Of a DNA stretch of 32,679 bases, positions 17,801 to 27,207 are shown piece by piece (position 1 is the first letter of the stretch; each line of letters starts with the position of its first letter). The translations under genes were made by a program, and so were the position numbers. A model generated the notes under the pieces. It searched no databases, was not told the DNA's origin, and worked only from the letters and a program-made list of their open reading frames with translations. The stretch is from positions 12,979 to 45,657 of the forward strand of contig CYKH01002064.1 in assembly GCA_001460835.1 (NCBI GenBank), in the 5' to 3' direction. This stretch comes from Bodo saltans. Taxonomy: Eukaryota > Euglenozoa > Kinetoplastea > Eubodonida > Bodonidae.

Positions 17801-20203
17801 CCACCGCCTAGTAGTATGAACCTTATTAGTTCTCTCTCTCCTCGAAATCGAGCGAGAAAGGCATTGGAGAGCTACTGTCAAGGAAAGGCATTTCAATCCC
17901 AACGAGTTGCAATGAGTAGGGCTGTCCTGGAGAGCGCACTCGCAAGCCCCACGCGTCATCTAACGTTGGCAATCGCTGGCGATGCACCAACTTCAAGTGA
18001 ACATCTCGATGCCCAACTGCAAGGAGCCCGTGCACTCCTTGTGACCGTGCTTGTGCGAGGAGGTGATCCCACTGGTCTCTCTTCCGCTACTGCCACCCCA
18101 CGCACTGATGTGAGCTTGAAACCTCAGCGACCTCTAGGCCCCAATGGAAGCCCTCACCGCCCCATCAACAAAAAATCAGGCCAACCAACCCAACAGGCAG
18201 CCCAACAGCACAAACCACAATCACTTGTGGAACGTGTCTGCAGCCGATGGCGTCACTTTGACACGCCTACTGCGATGGCACGATATGCAGACGAGTCATT
18301 GTGGGGCCGCACTGTGGGGATTCTGAGCTCATCCTCTACTGTATCTGAGGTGGATGCAGAGTATTTCCTGCTAGACTTTGCCCTTTTCGGTGAAGTGTAC
18401 GAAGCAGAGGTGGCTGCCTCACTGCCTCACGCCGCTGAAAGTGGCGACGTGGCAATGCCACAACTGCAATACGGCGCTGTTGGAAGGCCACTTGAAGAAG
18501 CATTTCGTGAGCCTTTTCAACGAAGGGCAGTTCTGGTCGCGCTGCTCCTTGCGTCTGCTCGTTGTGTGACTCTTTTTGGAGCACAAAAGCCACCACACAC
18601 GACGCGCACAAAGGACGCCATGGGCTCCGTGGTGGCGTCTGTCATTTTGATCCTCAAGCTGCAAGATGAGCTGGTAGCGGAGCTCGATGACGAAGACCCT
18701 GTTCTGCAGAGCTTGTTGGATATTGCTGAGTGGCTCTCAGGCACCGGGAATGCAGAAGACAAGGTCCTAAGTAGGTGCGTTGCCTTGTTCGTCACCCGTG
18801 AGCTTCTCCCTTGGGAGTTGCTGTCTCAATCCGCCTCGGTCGAAGCGGTGGAGGCCGTCATGGATCTGTTTTACCGCTTCGACACCTGGCAGGTAGACCC
18901 GTGCTTCGCAGAGCTGCCCACGTTTATGACGGTAGATGGCGCAGCCGAAGCCATCATGCTTGTGCTCGATTCTTTTGAGGACGGCGAGGATGAATACCCG
19001 GCCGTGCGGCGCACTGCAAGAATCCTCAACCGAACTCTTGCCGGCTATCAGGAGATCGCAACATCATTAGCGATAAAGAAGCAGCGAACCATCGGCATCC
19101 CTCGGCCGCCCTCAACATCTGTGACAGGGAGAAAGAGAGTGATCAGTGCTAACGCCACCCGATCGCTGCTATCTTCTCACCCAAGCAACGCTTTTATTGC
19201 GGCAGAGGAATCCGACCGCACTCTTCTGTGCGCCGAGGAAGAACGAGAATTTTTCGAGAGCATTCTCAACGTACACAGGCGACAATTCCCACCTCTCCAC
19301 GAGCGTCATCTTGTCTATGTCACACAATCCACCGTTGAGTTACGCCCAGAAGACTTACTCCAGCACTTGATTCAAGACGTTGAGCCCCGTAAGAGGCAGG
19401 CGCTGTACAAGACGTGGATCAGCGAACTGCGAGCCCTGGAGATCGACATGGAGTTTATCTTAACGTCGCCGCAAGACGAACACTCCCACGGTGACGCTGG
19501 CCGTCATACAGCGTTGGCGACGCTACCTCGAAATGCTTCATCTGAGTCACCAGCACTCGGGGCGTTGCTACAGAAAAACCATGCAGACGACGAGGGCGAT
19601 GCCGCCCTTCAGGACATCTTACTCAAGAGTAGTGAGACGACAGCAGCACCACCAACTGTAACCTCAACTCCGTATGCATCGGGTCTCAGAACAAGTGGGT
19701 CACGCAGTGCAGGACAGACGGCGTTGGAGCTTCCTTCACACAGCAGAGCAACCAGTTACCAAGATGATGAGACTCCGTATAAAATACGAGCTGCAACTTC
19801 TGCCGCTGAATCTGCGTCGCTGACAAATGCCCGTCGCCAAGACGCAGAGCTGCGCGAAGATCATTGGGCACGGCGTCGAGAGCTGGAGAAGGAAGAGAAC
19901 CGAGAATTCTTAGCGTTGCTATCGGGTGCACAGTTGGAAGCGATGCAACTGGTCGACGTGCCGGACGAAGAGAGAGCGTTCTTTAGTCGCAAAACACCGT
20001 CACGACCACCCACTCCCGTCCTTGATGAGGTAGCACAATCAGCCATCGCACTTGACCAAGCCACTCTGCGTCCTCCAAAGTGTTTCCGTATTGTGGACGA
20101 CGAGGAGCGACTACGCACGATGATCGAAGACATGTGTCACACGTATTGGGGAGTGTTGTTGTTAGAAATGAAGCGCAGCTTCCTACTGAAAAGAAAATAT
20201 TGA
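14822..20203 (+). CDS. CLU-like head with charged helical tail (1793 aa)
   Basis: The N-terminus (CRDATRCIVDGLIV, 16-29) matches residues 75-88 of the protein at 20625 (CRLLMKCIVDLLLV). CLU-like blocks follow in the same order as in its paralogues: LRIWFSRRDA at 160-169; ACHGSIVSVTEVMPLML at 201-217; IFHRAGVNFRFVPEVR at 415-430; LDERLASRSV at 456-465, at the place of the EMxxRTLK block. The head is the most diverged of the three; the DGRYY block is not recognisable with confidence. The middle (about 600-1380) is a helical, perhaps solenoid, region. A Gln/Pro/Asn-rich linker lies near 1100-1140. The tail (1440-1793) carries the cluster's charged helices: AEEEREFF at 1471-1478, R1685/L1688/E1692/F1696, and EERLRTMIEDM from 1761. 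No signal peptide or membrane segment. Function unknown. Confidence 0.85.
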   Translation: MSLEASTFPKIVLQACRDATRCIVDGLIVSDPSSNEISSTTTANTTITRKGATKPPPSTPSTETGFPARKPASVSTTFLSSSITAGEEQFAVVADRFLQKHAMWILGDWRAGVPKGTHSIILSHTRKELFCFWAPCDSAGVDSVVSSSNNEFRTPSFLLLRIWFSRRDALEAHRALAYAAARVQQQQLRSLIAIPRSAVFACHGSIVSVTEVMPLMLDGGPKSDVVSVAEREWHDCLTEQILGYDHVRRSGPINKENEGDTDAQERQLTGGVLCPLSASEMGGRLLGSLNISIRDVLNFEKAQAAATSNTPQTPQGTAASHVPQIQQQHDGVFCRWLFVPSSPDVFVGLSPELQRSALHSRFLRRHHLMDSFGTVQCRIEELVDGLVSRTDEEAMISFPLGPEHYRARKSSLSAIFHRAGVNFRFVPEVRAALVQRFVQGGGVVSRGLQAALHLALDERLASRSVTCLLQNRLFDVAERTARLPTTEKVLRERRGVSNLLAKLWRDASSSFLLNGIKDHYGADACDRCLLVKFPLHKALTTPGSTGLAAVLGAATLSLGIPCTVDVYTGDKTIDAVAVSFETEGTLPSFFSSCVVRLTSLREGDMFDTLMISPLQAANEQQQQSVLANILQRLLLPSSETDAQRALNVLLPMERSSKQTDQLGVAVYVFMLAHRQLRQQVYATPPSWEEVVLSGSSLESTEVQKSLSTIVASALRTLTRYVLAEQSPSSPFQTQRCVAYQSIRMIVKWLHRKTTLLMQGGDAPPTNHVNAGKKDNQCHVELLSAITAACGVCAAWRLGHEYVLQHQQSLEQRGDNNMRQLRLASALFLTYEHAEVDQEIQQKPSAIVGPSTWSLFVLRSVLLGKSHGPVLQQDDVFLGALCLVAAHIAHAAHVEQREDLSALGLLVALPAATLPLATIETIESLLQLRSVGGIGVPYTLSFLMLQLMVELEQLDNVIVPTVLGTALARWMFAGVEPLSSAIVEMMNDATSQLFPPPSSMNLISSLSPRNRARKALESYCQGKAFQSQRVAMSRAVLESALASPTRHLTLAIAGDAPTSSEHLDAQLQGARALLVTVLVRGGDPTGLSSATATPRTDVSLKPQRPLGPNGSPHRPINKKSGQPTQQAAQQHKPQSLVERVCSRWRHFDTPTAMARYADESLWGRTVGILSSSSTVSEVDAEYFLLDFALFGEVYEAEVAASLPHAAESGDVAMPQLQYGAVGRPLEEAFREPFQRRAVLVALLLASARCVTLFGAQKPPHTTRTKDAMGSVVASVILILKLQDELVAELDDEDPVLQSLLDIAEWLSGTGNAEDKVLSRCVALFVTRELLPWELLSQSASVEAVEAVMDLFYRFDTWQVDPCFAELPTFMTVDGAAEAIMLVLDSFEDGEDEYPAVRRTARILNRTLAGYQEIATSLAIKKQRTIGIPRPPSTSVTGRKRVISANATRSLLSSHPSNAFIAAEESDRTLLCAEEEREFFESILNVHRRQFPPLHERHLVYVTQSTVELRPEDLLQHLIQDVEPRKRQALYKTWISELRALEIDMEFILTSPQDEHSHGDAGRHTALATLPRNASSESPALGALLQKNHADDEGDAALQDILLKSSETTAAPPTVTSTPYASGLRTSGSRSAGQTALELPSHSRATSYQDDETPYKIRAATSAAESASLTNARRQDAELREDHWARRRELEKEENREFLALLSGAQLEAMQLVDVPDEERAFFSRKTPSRPPTPVLDEVAQSAIALDQATLRPPKCFRIVDDEERLRTMIEDMCHTYWGVLLLEMKRSFLLKRKY

Positions 20204-20624
20204 TGAGGTTTTTTTGTGTGTGTGATGCAATGCCCATTGTGATGCTGTGTTACTACAATAATAGTTGCGTGTTGCGCAGAGTATTTTTTACTTGTTACTA
20301 TTCCCCACTTTCCTTCATCGACACCGTTTTACGATTTATGATGGAGAGATGTACCGCTGAGACCGCCTGCTTGTGAAAATGTCCGGAGAGCAACAATGTG
20401 TATGGAACGAGTGCTTTAGATCTTTTTGTAATTTTAACAACATCATAACATACGCCAATTGGTCTTTGGCTTCTCCTAATCCGTTTTTCTTGTTGCTTTT
20501 TGATGTTTTGCCGCGCGAACAGTTGTAGAAACCTGCAGGTCTCGTACCCTCACTCTATTGCGTCAAATCAACTGTACACTGTGAAAAAGTAGTTCTCCTC
20601 CCAACAATAACAAAAAGACTCCCG
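20204..20624. other. Intergenic region between the genes at 14822 and 20625
   Basis: This is the longest gap in the window (421 bases). It is AT-richer than the genes and holds no supported coding region; a 98-codon frame overlapping its left part (20080-20376) lies mostly within the upstream gene or UTR. The right part contains the trans-splice signals for the next gene. Confidence 0.6.
20466..20522 (+). promoter_or_regulatory. Putative spliced-leader acceptor for the gene at 20625
   Basis: A T/C-rich tract at about 20466-20500 is followed by AG at 20521-20522, giving a 102-nt 5' UTR. A weaker option is the short tract at 20593-20602 with AG at 20616-20617, only 7 nt before the ATG. Confidence 0.4.
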
Positions 20625-23600
20625 ATGAAGCCGAGCAACCAACGGCGAAAGAGCTCTGTTGGGTTGCCACCAGCCGATGCCCCTATGAGCCTTAAGAGTC
20701 ATAGCACAACAACCAAAGACCCACTAGCATCGAGCACATCATCTGGACGTTTTAAGCAACAACAGTTCCCGCCTACTGACAGCCCGTTCCTGCCCATTCA
20801 ACAGGAACACGACACCAAGAAGAACGGTAGCAGTAGTTCAAGTGAATGCCGCTTGCTGATGAAGTGCATCGTAGACTTGCTGCTTGTGAAGCGTCCTGAA
20901 CCGTTTAGGACGCAACAAGTGGCAGACCGCACGTCTCAGCGGAAGGAGACAGCTGGTGATGCTCAGCCACCATTGAGCACCTCCTCGACTTCCACCGCAG
21001 AAGTCACCAACATCGTTCACAATGAGATTCAGCACGATGCTCGCTTGACGCAACGTGAAGTTCTTAGTTTGTTCACCCGCCAAAGCAACACCAAAGGAGG
21101 GAAGAGGGATGATGCTCCCTCAGTAGTTCTTGCTAGCGATCCTTGGCCTGAGACAGAATGGAAATGTTCCCTCACTGCAATGGAAATTGTGTCGGAGCTA
21201 TTCGGCGGTAACGGTGGCGGTCATCAAGCACGACAGACGATGGAGGAGAATCTTTCCGAAGGTGCTGATAAGACCCACCAACCCCCTCCTCATCGCCGTG
21301 AGTTTGCGAATCTTGCGGCGGAACACCACAACAACGGCGGTCCTTCTGATGACACCTTATCGCAAGGAGCAACATTCTACTCCTTTGATGACGCTGCGGT
21401 GGTTCACATTTGGAAGTCACGACGATCAGCGCATCGGTTCATCTCTTCGCTGCGAGACATCGCTCAAGTCTGCCACGAGCTTCTTCTCCCCTCGTGCTGG
21501 TCAACACTACACACCGCTACGTTGGCGTATGGTGGCGCGGTGTTGACGGTGACATGGCTCCCCCCAGTAGCCCCCTCCTCGTCAGTTTATGAGGAAGTGC
21601 CCAACACGACGGACTCGCACGTAGACGAAGTGAGCCACGTCTTGCACCAACTTCTTCCTGCATTTCAGAACAGCGCGCTTTGCATCGCGGAACGAGGGGC
21701 TTCCGTTGGCTCCATATACTTTTTGCCAACGTTTTGTGCTTCTCTGAGTGACGACTCAGAGCAGCCGCAACGCACAGTTCCGTCCCCTGGAAGTAGCAGC
21801 ACAGTTTGCTGCGAACTACGATGCATTTCCGCGTGCTTCCCGTCGCGCTTGGAGTTGAAAGACACCGTTGGACCGACCACACGGCGACTCTCCCACGAAG
21901 GAGGCCTTCATCGTGTACGATTAGCAGATGAAGCGGTCCTCATTCAAGCCGTTGTATTGCGCCTGTTGTCTTCCCCATCCCTCGCCCCGCCATCATCGCT
22001 ATCAACTCACGACTTGACTCTTGTCATGGAGAAGGGAGCCGATGCGGCACCGTTTCCGAGTCTGGCCCTTCGTTCTGCATTCTGGCAATCGATGAACGCT
22101 GGAGGCGGCGTTAAGAAAAACAGTTTCACTTCGTCTTCGGTGACAGGCTTTACGGTGTCATCGATATTTCACGATTGCGGAGTGCCACTTGGGTGGATAC
22201 GTCGCGTTCGTGACACAATCCTATCGATGTCGGCGACATCGGGAAAGATAGCCCATGATGAAATTACCGCCGCCGCCTCCAAGAGTAAACTTCTGCAGCG
22301 ATGGTACGTGGCAGAGGTGCTCGGCGCGGAAATGGTTGCCCGCACACTGAAGAACATTGTATCTTCTGCGTGCTCGGCACAATTCGCAGAAGCACCATTG
22401 GAAGAAAAGACCAATAATGGGGCGAGCGAACAGGCTGTGCCAATGCTGGTAGGTAGACGAGCATCTGTTGCAGCCGCGAAGCAGAATCAACCCTCATCCC
22501 CACTGCAGCGAAGGCAGTCAACAGTTAGTAGCGTCAATGCAGCCGCACAAACTGCTGCTCCTGTGACAGCCAATCGATCGTTAGACGATGCTTTGGCTCA
22601 ACGGAGAGCGCACTATGAAAAGAAAGCCAACTCTGTCTTAGACATTGCAAACCAAATGTTGCCGATATTGTTCCATGATGAGGCTTCGCAATCGTTTTCA
22701 GCTTCCGTCAAGCGCAGTGCCGGGCAGTCGTCCTCATCCGCCTCGTCTGCAGTGGCGGCTGTGTTTGTGAAGGACTGCTTGATTCCGTCCATGATGCAGA
22801 AATATTACCATCACAACCGCAGCAGCAATTCTTCGTCGTCGGCATCAACAACAACTCAAGCGAACGAAACACGCAGGCGTGAACGAGAAGATTGCGAGCG
22901 GCTCGTGCAGTGGTGGTTACCGTTGTCAACGCAAGGACACAGAGATGACATCGGTGGATACTCTGCTTCTTCGGTTGACGACCTGATGAGCCGGTCGATC
23001 AACGCGCCACCGATCAACAAAGATAGTGCTGCGGTACCAAGTAGCAGCAGCATCGGCCCTCGTCTGTTTCTCTTGCGGCATCTGTCGAGCCGCCTTGGGT
23101 TCCACTTCAACGTCGCCGTGAATCGATTTGATCGCTTATCCAGCAGAGAAATGCTGCGATCATCTGGGCGATCTGCTGCGACGTCCATGACGACGGCGAT
23201 GGACGGTGGAGCATCCTTATCCATGCTTGAGGCGGCAAAATCTTGGATGATTAGTCGTCTTCAGGAGTTGTCCCAAGACGACTATGCGGATCGTGGGAGC
23301 CGCACTTCTGTCATGTTGTTTTTCAGAATTGTTGCACATTGGCTCCTGCGAACCTCTTCAGTTCACAGAGCGCATTCGACCAAAACCAACGAAGTGCAGT
23401 TGAGGTCGTTTCTATCAGAAATACGATCTGCTGTCATAAAGCACATGCCACCAGGAACGCTGAGTGATGATGCCACTGAGAAGGAAATGCTACGTGCACT
23501 GTTGGCAGCAACGGTTCCGTCTACTACTCTTTATCAACGGCATGACACTATTCGTGAGCAGCGACGTGAAATTTCAGAAGAAGAGCTCGCTCGAGGGTAC

Positions 23601-26600
23601 CTGATCAATAAGTGGAAGGGCACGATGGACAAGTGGCACGACGCGTTCAGCAACACTCACAAGAAAATTGCACTGGAAGATGCCAAGCGGCAGAAGGAAA
23701 GAGATCTCCTTGATGTTGCTCAGCTGTCTGCCCGCACGCAAGCCGCAGTTCCCTCAGAGCACTCAGGCATTGCCGCCCCTCGTCCCCCGCCAAGCATCTT
23801 TGCGCAGCTGTTGTCCAAAGCGGCCAACTCTGTGATTGTGGCGAATCGCATCGCGTCAGAGGCAGCGCAGGCCCGTCCCCGTTTGCTGCTGACAAAGCAG
23901 CGCAGCGCCGCTGGCGGTACAGCAACAGAAGGATCAAGGAAGCCTGGTGCTGTTCGATCTGTCCTTCACGCAGTAGACGACTCCTCGGACGATGATGAAG
24001 AGGACGGCATCATGATCACGCATCGACCAACATTGGCAGGAGATGTTCGTAAAATTCGAATCGGCGGACATCATCACGAGCAGCAGCACCTTGGCCATTC
24101 TGCAAATGGCGTCGGAAGCGATGATGGAAGTTCATCCCCCACAGCAAGCCCCACAGCAAGTCGATCTCCTGGCCACCGAGGCAATCGATCAGAAGGTGGC
24201 GAGGACGATGCTTCCGCTGATGACCTTGTTGCCGGCAGCCCAACCGCATCGATGGAATCCGCAGGCTTTGCCGAGTCCATTTTACGGAACATTGTGTTCG
24301 ACACAGAGGAAGAGACGATTGCAGGCCGTCAAGAGCTTCTTGACGCTCGGAGTTTAAATGATCAAAATGAGCAAGCAAGATTGAACTTCCAAGCCGCAAA
24401 CAACAACACAACACCGGACGAGTTAGTGGAGAGTGCACCGTCGAGCACACCACCACTGATGGTTGAGTTTGAGCAGATTGTAGACAATGAGGTCGCGGTA
24501 GTGAAGAGTGACGGCCCCGCCCCACTAGGAGGAGGTGATGATTATCTCCTCAACCCCTTAGAACTACCAGAGCAAGCATCATCATCGGTAGAGTTAAAGT
24601 CGCTCCATATTCCTCGTGGTGAGGGAGTGACGCAACCACCTACTCCCAATGATGGCATGATGGTAGAGCCGCTACCGAGGCAACAAACGCCACGACATGA
24701 CACGTACGGAATTGACCAGGCTGGTCGAGACGATCCTGTGCAAGAAGCCGTACCAGAAACCAATGAGAGAGTCATCGTCACAGACGCGGTGGGACCCCAG
24801 CCAGCAGCAGAGGCGCCTCATCCGTCGGAGGTGCAGGAGGTGACTGTTGTTGGAGGCGTTGACGAGTCTCTCAATCCGCCACCCAGCTTAGATTCGAGTG
24901 ACCGGCTGCAGATCTCGGCACTCGCACAGGATGTCCATGCAGTGTCACTACTTGAACCGCACGACGACGCTTGTGATCTAGTTGGTGAAGCGGATGCAAC
25001 GGATGCAGCTGGCGGTGAGGAGAAGTTACTGAAGACCGACAATGAGCTCGTGGCTAATGAGTTCGCTGAACCATCAGTCGAACCACCCATCTCAGCGGAG
25101 GAAGAACTCCCTTCGCATGTGAATGATGATCTTCCTAAGCATCTTGAACCAACTGCTGCTGCCGATTCTCCGACACACCCAACGGATGCAAACTTAGAAA
25201 TTGCTCTAGAAGAGGAGGAAGCAAGCGGCGCTCCTCCTAGCGCAAGCATTACAGCGTGCGGTGCGCCTTTCACACAAGATCCAGCAGGCGAGCATCAATC
25301 ACTGTCACTAGAAGACAACATCACCAAGTCCGCTAGTCTTAGCTTGCCACCACATAACGCGGATGCTCCCACTGATGATGATGCCACTCTGGCCGCCCCA
25401 CCTACAGACGAAGCAATTGCGGCCCCCACAATAGCAAATGAAAGTGCGCTCAATGCTTCGACGCCGCCATCCGCTGGAGAAGTTGCGGCCCCACCACCAC
25501 CACCACAGCACGCATCCGAGGAGCAGCTGCAGCCACAGTCCGTGGAAGAGAGAATCCAACACGAGGTTGCTGCGAAGGAGGCCGATGAGCAAGCAGCGAA
25601 TCACGACGATGACATGGAACTTGATGCACTGTTCGCCATGTTTGCACCCAGAGGGCAGAGTCCTGCTGTTGCTGACGAGATGGCCGGGGAGCGAACAGCT
25701 TCAGGAGGAAGCCAGCATAACAATCCACGAAGCACAAAGTCTAAGCCCAACAAACATGCTATCGCGGTTCCCATCTCTGCGCAGATGATAAAAGAAGCAA
25801 TCAAGAAGTTTAAGAAGATCGAATCCGACAGCAGAGGGCGCCTCATCGCTCTCGAGCACAGCCTCCACGGCACTTTGCTGGAGTCGTACGCCTGGTCCTG
25901 GTTGCAATCCCGCTGCCAAGAATTCAAAATGTATGAGGAGATGACGTTATGCACTATTGAACTGCGCTTTGAAGCTCCTCACCAAGACAACAGCATCAAT
26001 AGTTGTTCAGAAACGAACTTCGTGCAGCAGGCGCTTAGCTACTTTGCCGAGGGCTCCATAGCAGTAGAAGAAGTTTCTGTACGCAACAGCGCAGAGGGCG
26101 AGATGCTCGAGGAGCATGTTGCATTTGGATCTGTTCTTTGTCTGTTTGTAGACGCATGGATGGACCTTTGTGCCGAAGAGCTTCACGCGTGGGAGGACAT
26201 CATGGCTGCGAACGAATCGGATCAACGAACTGCGCACGGATTGGCGCGGTGGAGGAAGAAGCGACTTGACGCATACTACTCTGCGCGTGAGGCCGATTTA
26301 GCGGCGAGACATGAGCAGGAACTCCGGGAGGCGAATGTAGAGATGGCCGTCGCCAAAGCTCGTCGTCGTGCGCGCGAAGCGAAAGGCAAGCCCACTACGA
26401 CTGACCCGCTGCCTCCTCAGTCATTGGGGCCTGAGGAAGATGCTTTGGAAAGAAAGCAGCGTAAAGTGCTCTTAGCGCACATGGAGCGTCGTAAACTGCA
26501 GGAGACACGACGAGAGCAGGCTCTGCAACAGACTTCTGTGGAGCGATCGAATGCAATGAGACAGTCACCGCATGATGCATCCTCATCGGTTGAAGTGGAA

Positions 26601-27047
26601 TCGATCACAAGCTCCCTGCACCATCGGCGAACCCACGCACTCCACGCACATCAAGCTCGTAGAAGGGCACAGGAAGAACGGCGCGGTCGTCAAGCTCTTC
26701 AACCCCCAATGGATATGCGGGCAGTCGATGCTGAGCATCATCAGCAAGTGATGGAGTTGCTAGTTGCATCGGTCAAGATGAATGACGATCTCGCTGCAGA
26801 GCCACATGGGCTCGGTGGTACGACAACGCCGCCCCCCAGGCGACAACACGAAGGAGACGTGGCATCACCACCAGGCAAGTTGGAACCCATGTTTAGTCCC
26901 GAGGAGATTCAACGGCGACTCGATGAAGCTGAGTTGGAGTACGAGAGGAAGGGTGCAACAATTTTAAGCCGGCGAGAGCAAGAGAGACGCATTGCACTCA
27001 GAGCCGAAAAACTTCGATCGTTCCACCCAGCGAAGCCCTCGTACTAA
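20625..27047 (+). CDS. CLU-like head with acidic linker and charged helical tail (2140 aa)
   Basis: CLU-like blocks: VVHIWKSRRSAHRF from 259; TLAYGGAVLTVTWLPPV at 299-315, very close to the 379 gene's AYQGRFITVTWMPPL; SIYFLPTFC at the place of the DGRYY block; IFHDCGVPLGWIRRVRD from 514; EMVARTLKNIV from 569; LFLLRHLSSRLGFHF from about 814. The N-terminal CIVDLLLV block matches the protein at 14822. From about 1110 (DDSSDDDEEDG) to 1720 it is acidic, Pro/Ser/Ala-rich and probably disordered. The tail from 1725 is charged helix and includes R1737/L1740/E1744 (RGRLIALE). Basic coiled-coil-like segments follow (RRRAREAKGK, near 1910), ending in Arg/Glu-rich helices. Its many Ser and Gln/Pro runs make alignment gaps likely. 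No membrane segment. Function unknown; it is the closest partner of the upstream gene and probably a tandem duplicate. Confidence 0.85.
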   Translation: MKPSNQRRKSSVGLPPADAPMSLKSHSTTTKDPLASSTSSGRFKQQQFPPTDSPFLPIQQEHDTKKNGSSSSSECRLLMKCIVDLLLVKRPEPFRTQQVADRTSQRKETAGDAQPPLSTSSTSTAEVTNIVHNEIQHDARLTQREVLSLFTRQSNTKGGKRDDAPSVVLASDPWPETEWKCSLTAMEIVSELFGGNGGGHQARQTMEENLSEGADKTHQPPPHRREFANLAAEHHNNGGPSDDTLSQGATFYSFDDAAVVHIWKSRRSAHRFISSLRDIAQVCHELLLPSCWSTLHTATLAYGGAVLTVTWLPPVAPSSSVYEEVPNTTDSHVDEVSHVLHQLLPAFQNSALCIAERGASVGSIYFLPTFCASLSDDSEQPQRTVPSPGSSSTVCCELRCISACFPSRLELKDTVGPTTRRLSHEGGLHRVRLADEAVLIQAVVLRLLSSPSLAPPSSLSTHDLTLVMEKGADAAPFPSLALRSAFWQSMNAGGGVKKNSFTSSSVTGFTVSSIFHDCGVPLGWIRRVRDTILSMSATSGKIAHDEITAAASKSKLLQRWYVAEVLGAEMVARTLKNIVSSACSAQFAEAPLEEKTNNGASEQAVPMLVGRRASVAAAKQNQPSSPLQRRQSTVSSVNAAAQTAAPVTANRSLDDALAQRRAHYEKKANSVLDIANQMLPILFHDEASQSFSASVKRSAGQSSSSASSAVAAVFVKDCLIPSMMQKYYHHNRSSNSSSSASTTTQANETRRREREDCERLVQWWLPLSTQGHRDDIGGYSASSVDDLMSRSINAPPINKDSAAVPSSSSIGPRLFLLRHLSSRLGFHFNVAVNRFDRLSSREMLRSSGRSAATSMTTAMDGGASLSMLEAAKSWMISRLQELSQDDYADRGSRTSVMLFFRIVAHWLLRTSSVHRAHSTKTNEVQLRSFLSEIRSAVIKHMPPGTLSDDATEKEMLRALLAATVPSTTLYQRHDTIREQRREISEEELARGYLINKWKGTMDKWHDAFSNTHKKIALEDAKRQKERDLLDVAQLSARTQAAVPSEHSGIAAPRPPPSIFAQLLSKAANSVIVANRIASEAAQARPRLLLTKQRSAAGGTATEGSRKPGAVRSVLHAVDDSSDDDEEDGIMITHRPTLAGDVRKIRIGGHHHEQQHLGHSANGVGSDDGSSSPTASPTASRSPGHRGNRSEGGEDDASADDLVAGSPTASMESAGFAESILRNIVFDTEEETIAGRQELLDARSLNDQNEQARLNFQAANNNTTPDELVESAPSSTPPLMVEFEQIVDNEVAVVKSDGPAPLGGGDDYLLNPLELPEQASSSVELKSLHIPRGEGVTQPPTPNDGMMVEPLPRQQTPRHDTYGIDQAGRDDPVQEAVPETNERVIVTDAVGPQPAAEAPHPSEVQEVTVVGGVDESLNPPPSLDSSDRLQISALAQDVHAVSLLEPHDDACDLVGEADATDAAGGEEKLLKTDNELVANEFAEPSVEPPISAEEELPSHVNDDLPKHLEPTAAADSPTHPTDANLEIALEEEEASGAPPSASITACGAPFTQDPAGEHQSLSLEDNITKSASLSLPPHNADAPTDDDATLAAPPTDEAIAAPTIANESALNASTPPSAGEVAAPPPPPQHASEEQLQPQSVEERIQHEVAAKEADEQAANHDDDMELDALFAMFAPRGQSPAVADEMAGERTASGGSQHNNPRSTKSKPNKHAIAVPISAQMIKEAIKKFKKIESDSRGRLIALEHSLHGTLLESYAWSWLQSRCQEFKMYEEMTLCTIELRFEAPHQDNSINSCSETNFVQQALSYFAEGSIAVEEVSVRNSAEGEMLEEHVAFGSVLCLFVDAWMDLCAEELHAWEDIMAANESDQRTAHGLARWRKKRLDAYYSAREADLAARHEQELREANVEMAVAKARRRAREAKGKPTTTDPLPPQSLGPEEDALERKQRKVLLAHMERRKLQETRREQALQQTSVERSNAMRQSPHDASSSVEVESITSSLHHRRTHALHAHQARRRAQEERRGRQALQPPMDMRAVDAEHHQQVMELLVASVKMNDDLAAEPHGLGGTTTPPPRRQHEGDVASPPGKLEPMFSPEEIQRRLDEAELEYERKGATILSRREQERRIALRAEKLRSFHPAKPSY

Positions 27048-27076
27048 TGCGATGAACTGTTTCTTATGCAAATTTA

Positions 27077-27101
27077 GCCTTTCCCTTTCTCTTTCCGTTA
27101 G
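27077..27101 (+). promoter_or_regulatory. Putative spliced-leader acceptor for the gene at 27208
   Basis: A strong pyrimidine tract (27078-27099) ends in AG at 27100-27101. Further pyrimidine runs with AGs at 27156-27157 and 27198-27199 are alternatives nearer the ATG at 27208. Confidence 0.45.
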
Positions 27102-27207
27102 CTACTTTAATGATTTTGCTTATTCCCTCTTTTACGCACGCGCACACAATTTATCAGTGTAATACTCCTACTCGTTTTCGTCTCTGCTCACAAGACAAGT
27201 GGTCGAA

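Noticed and set aside
27199-27207. Three extra codons at the start of the glycosyltransferase
   Set aside because: The frame begins with GTG; the first ATG is at 27208.
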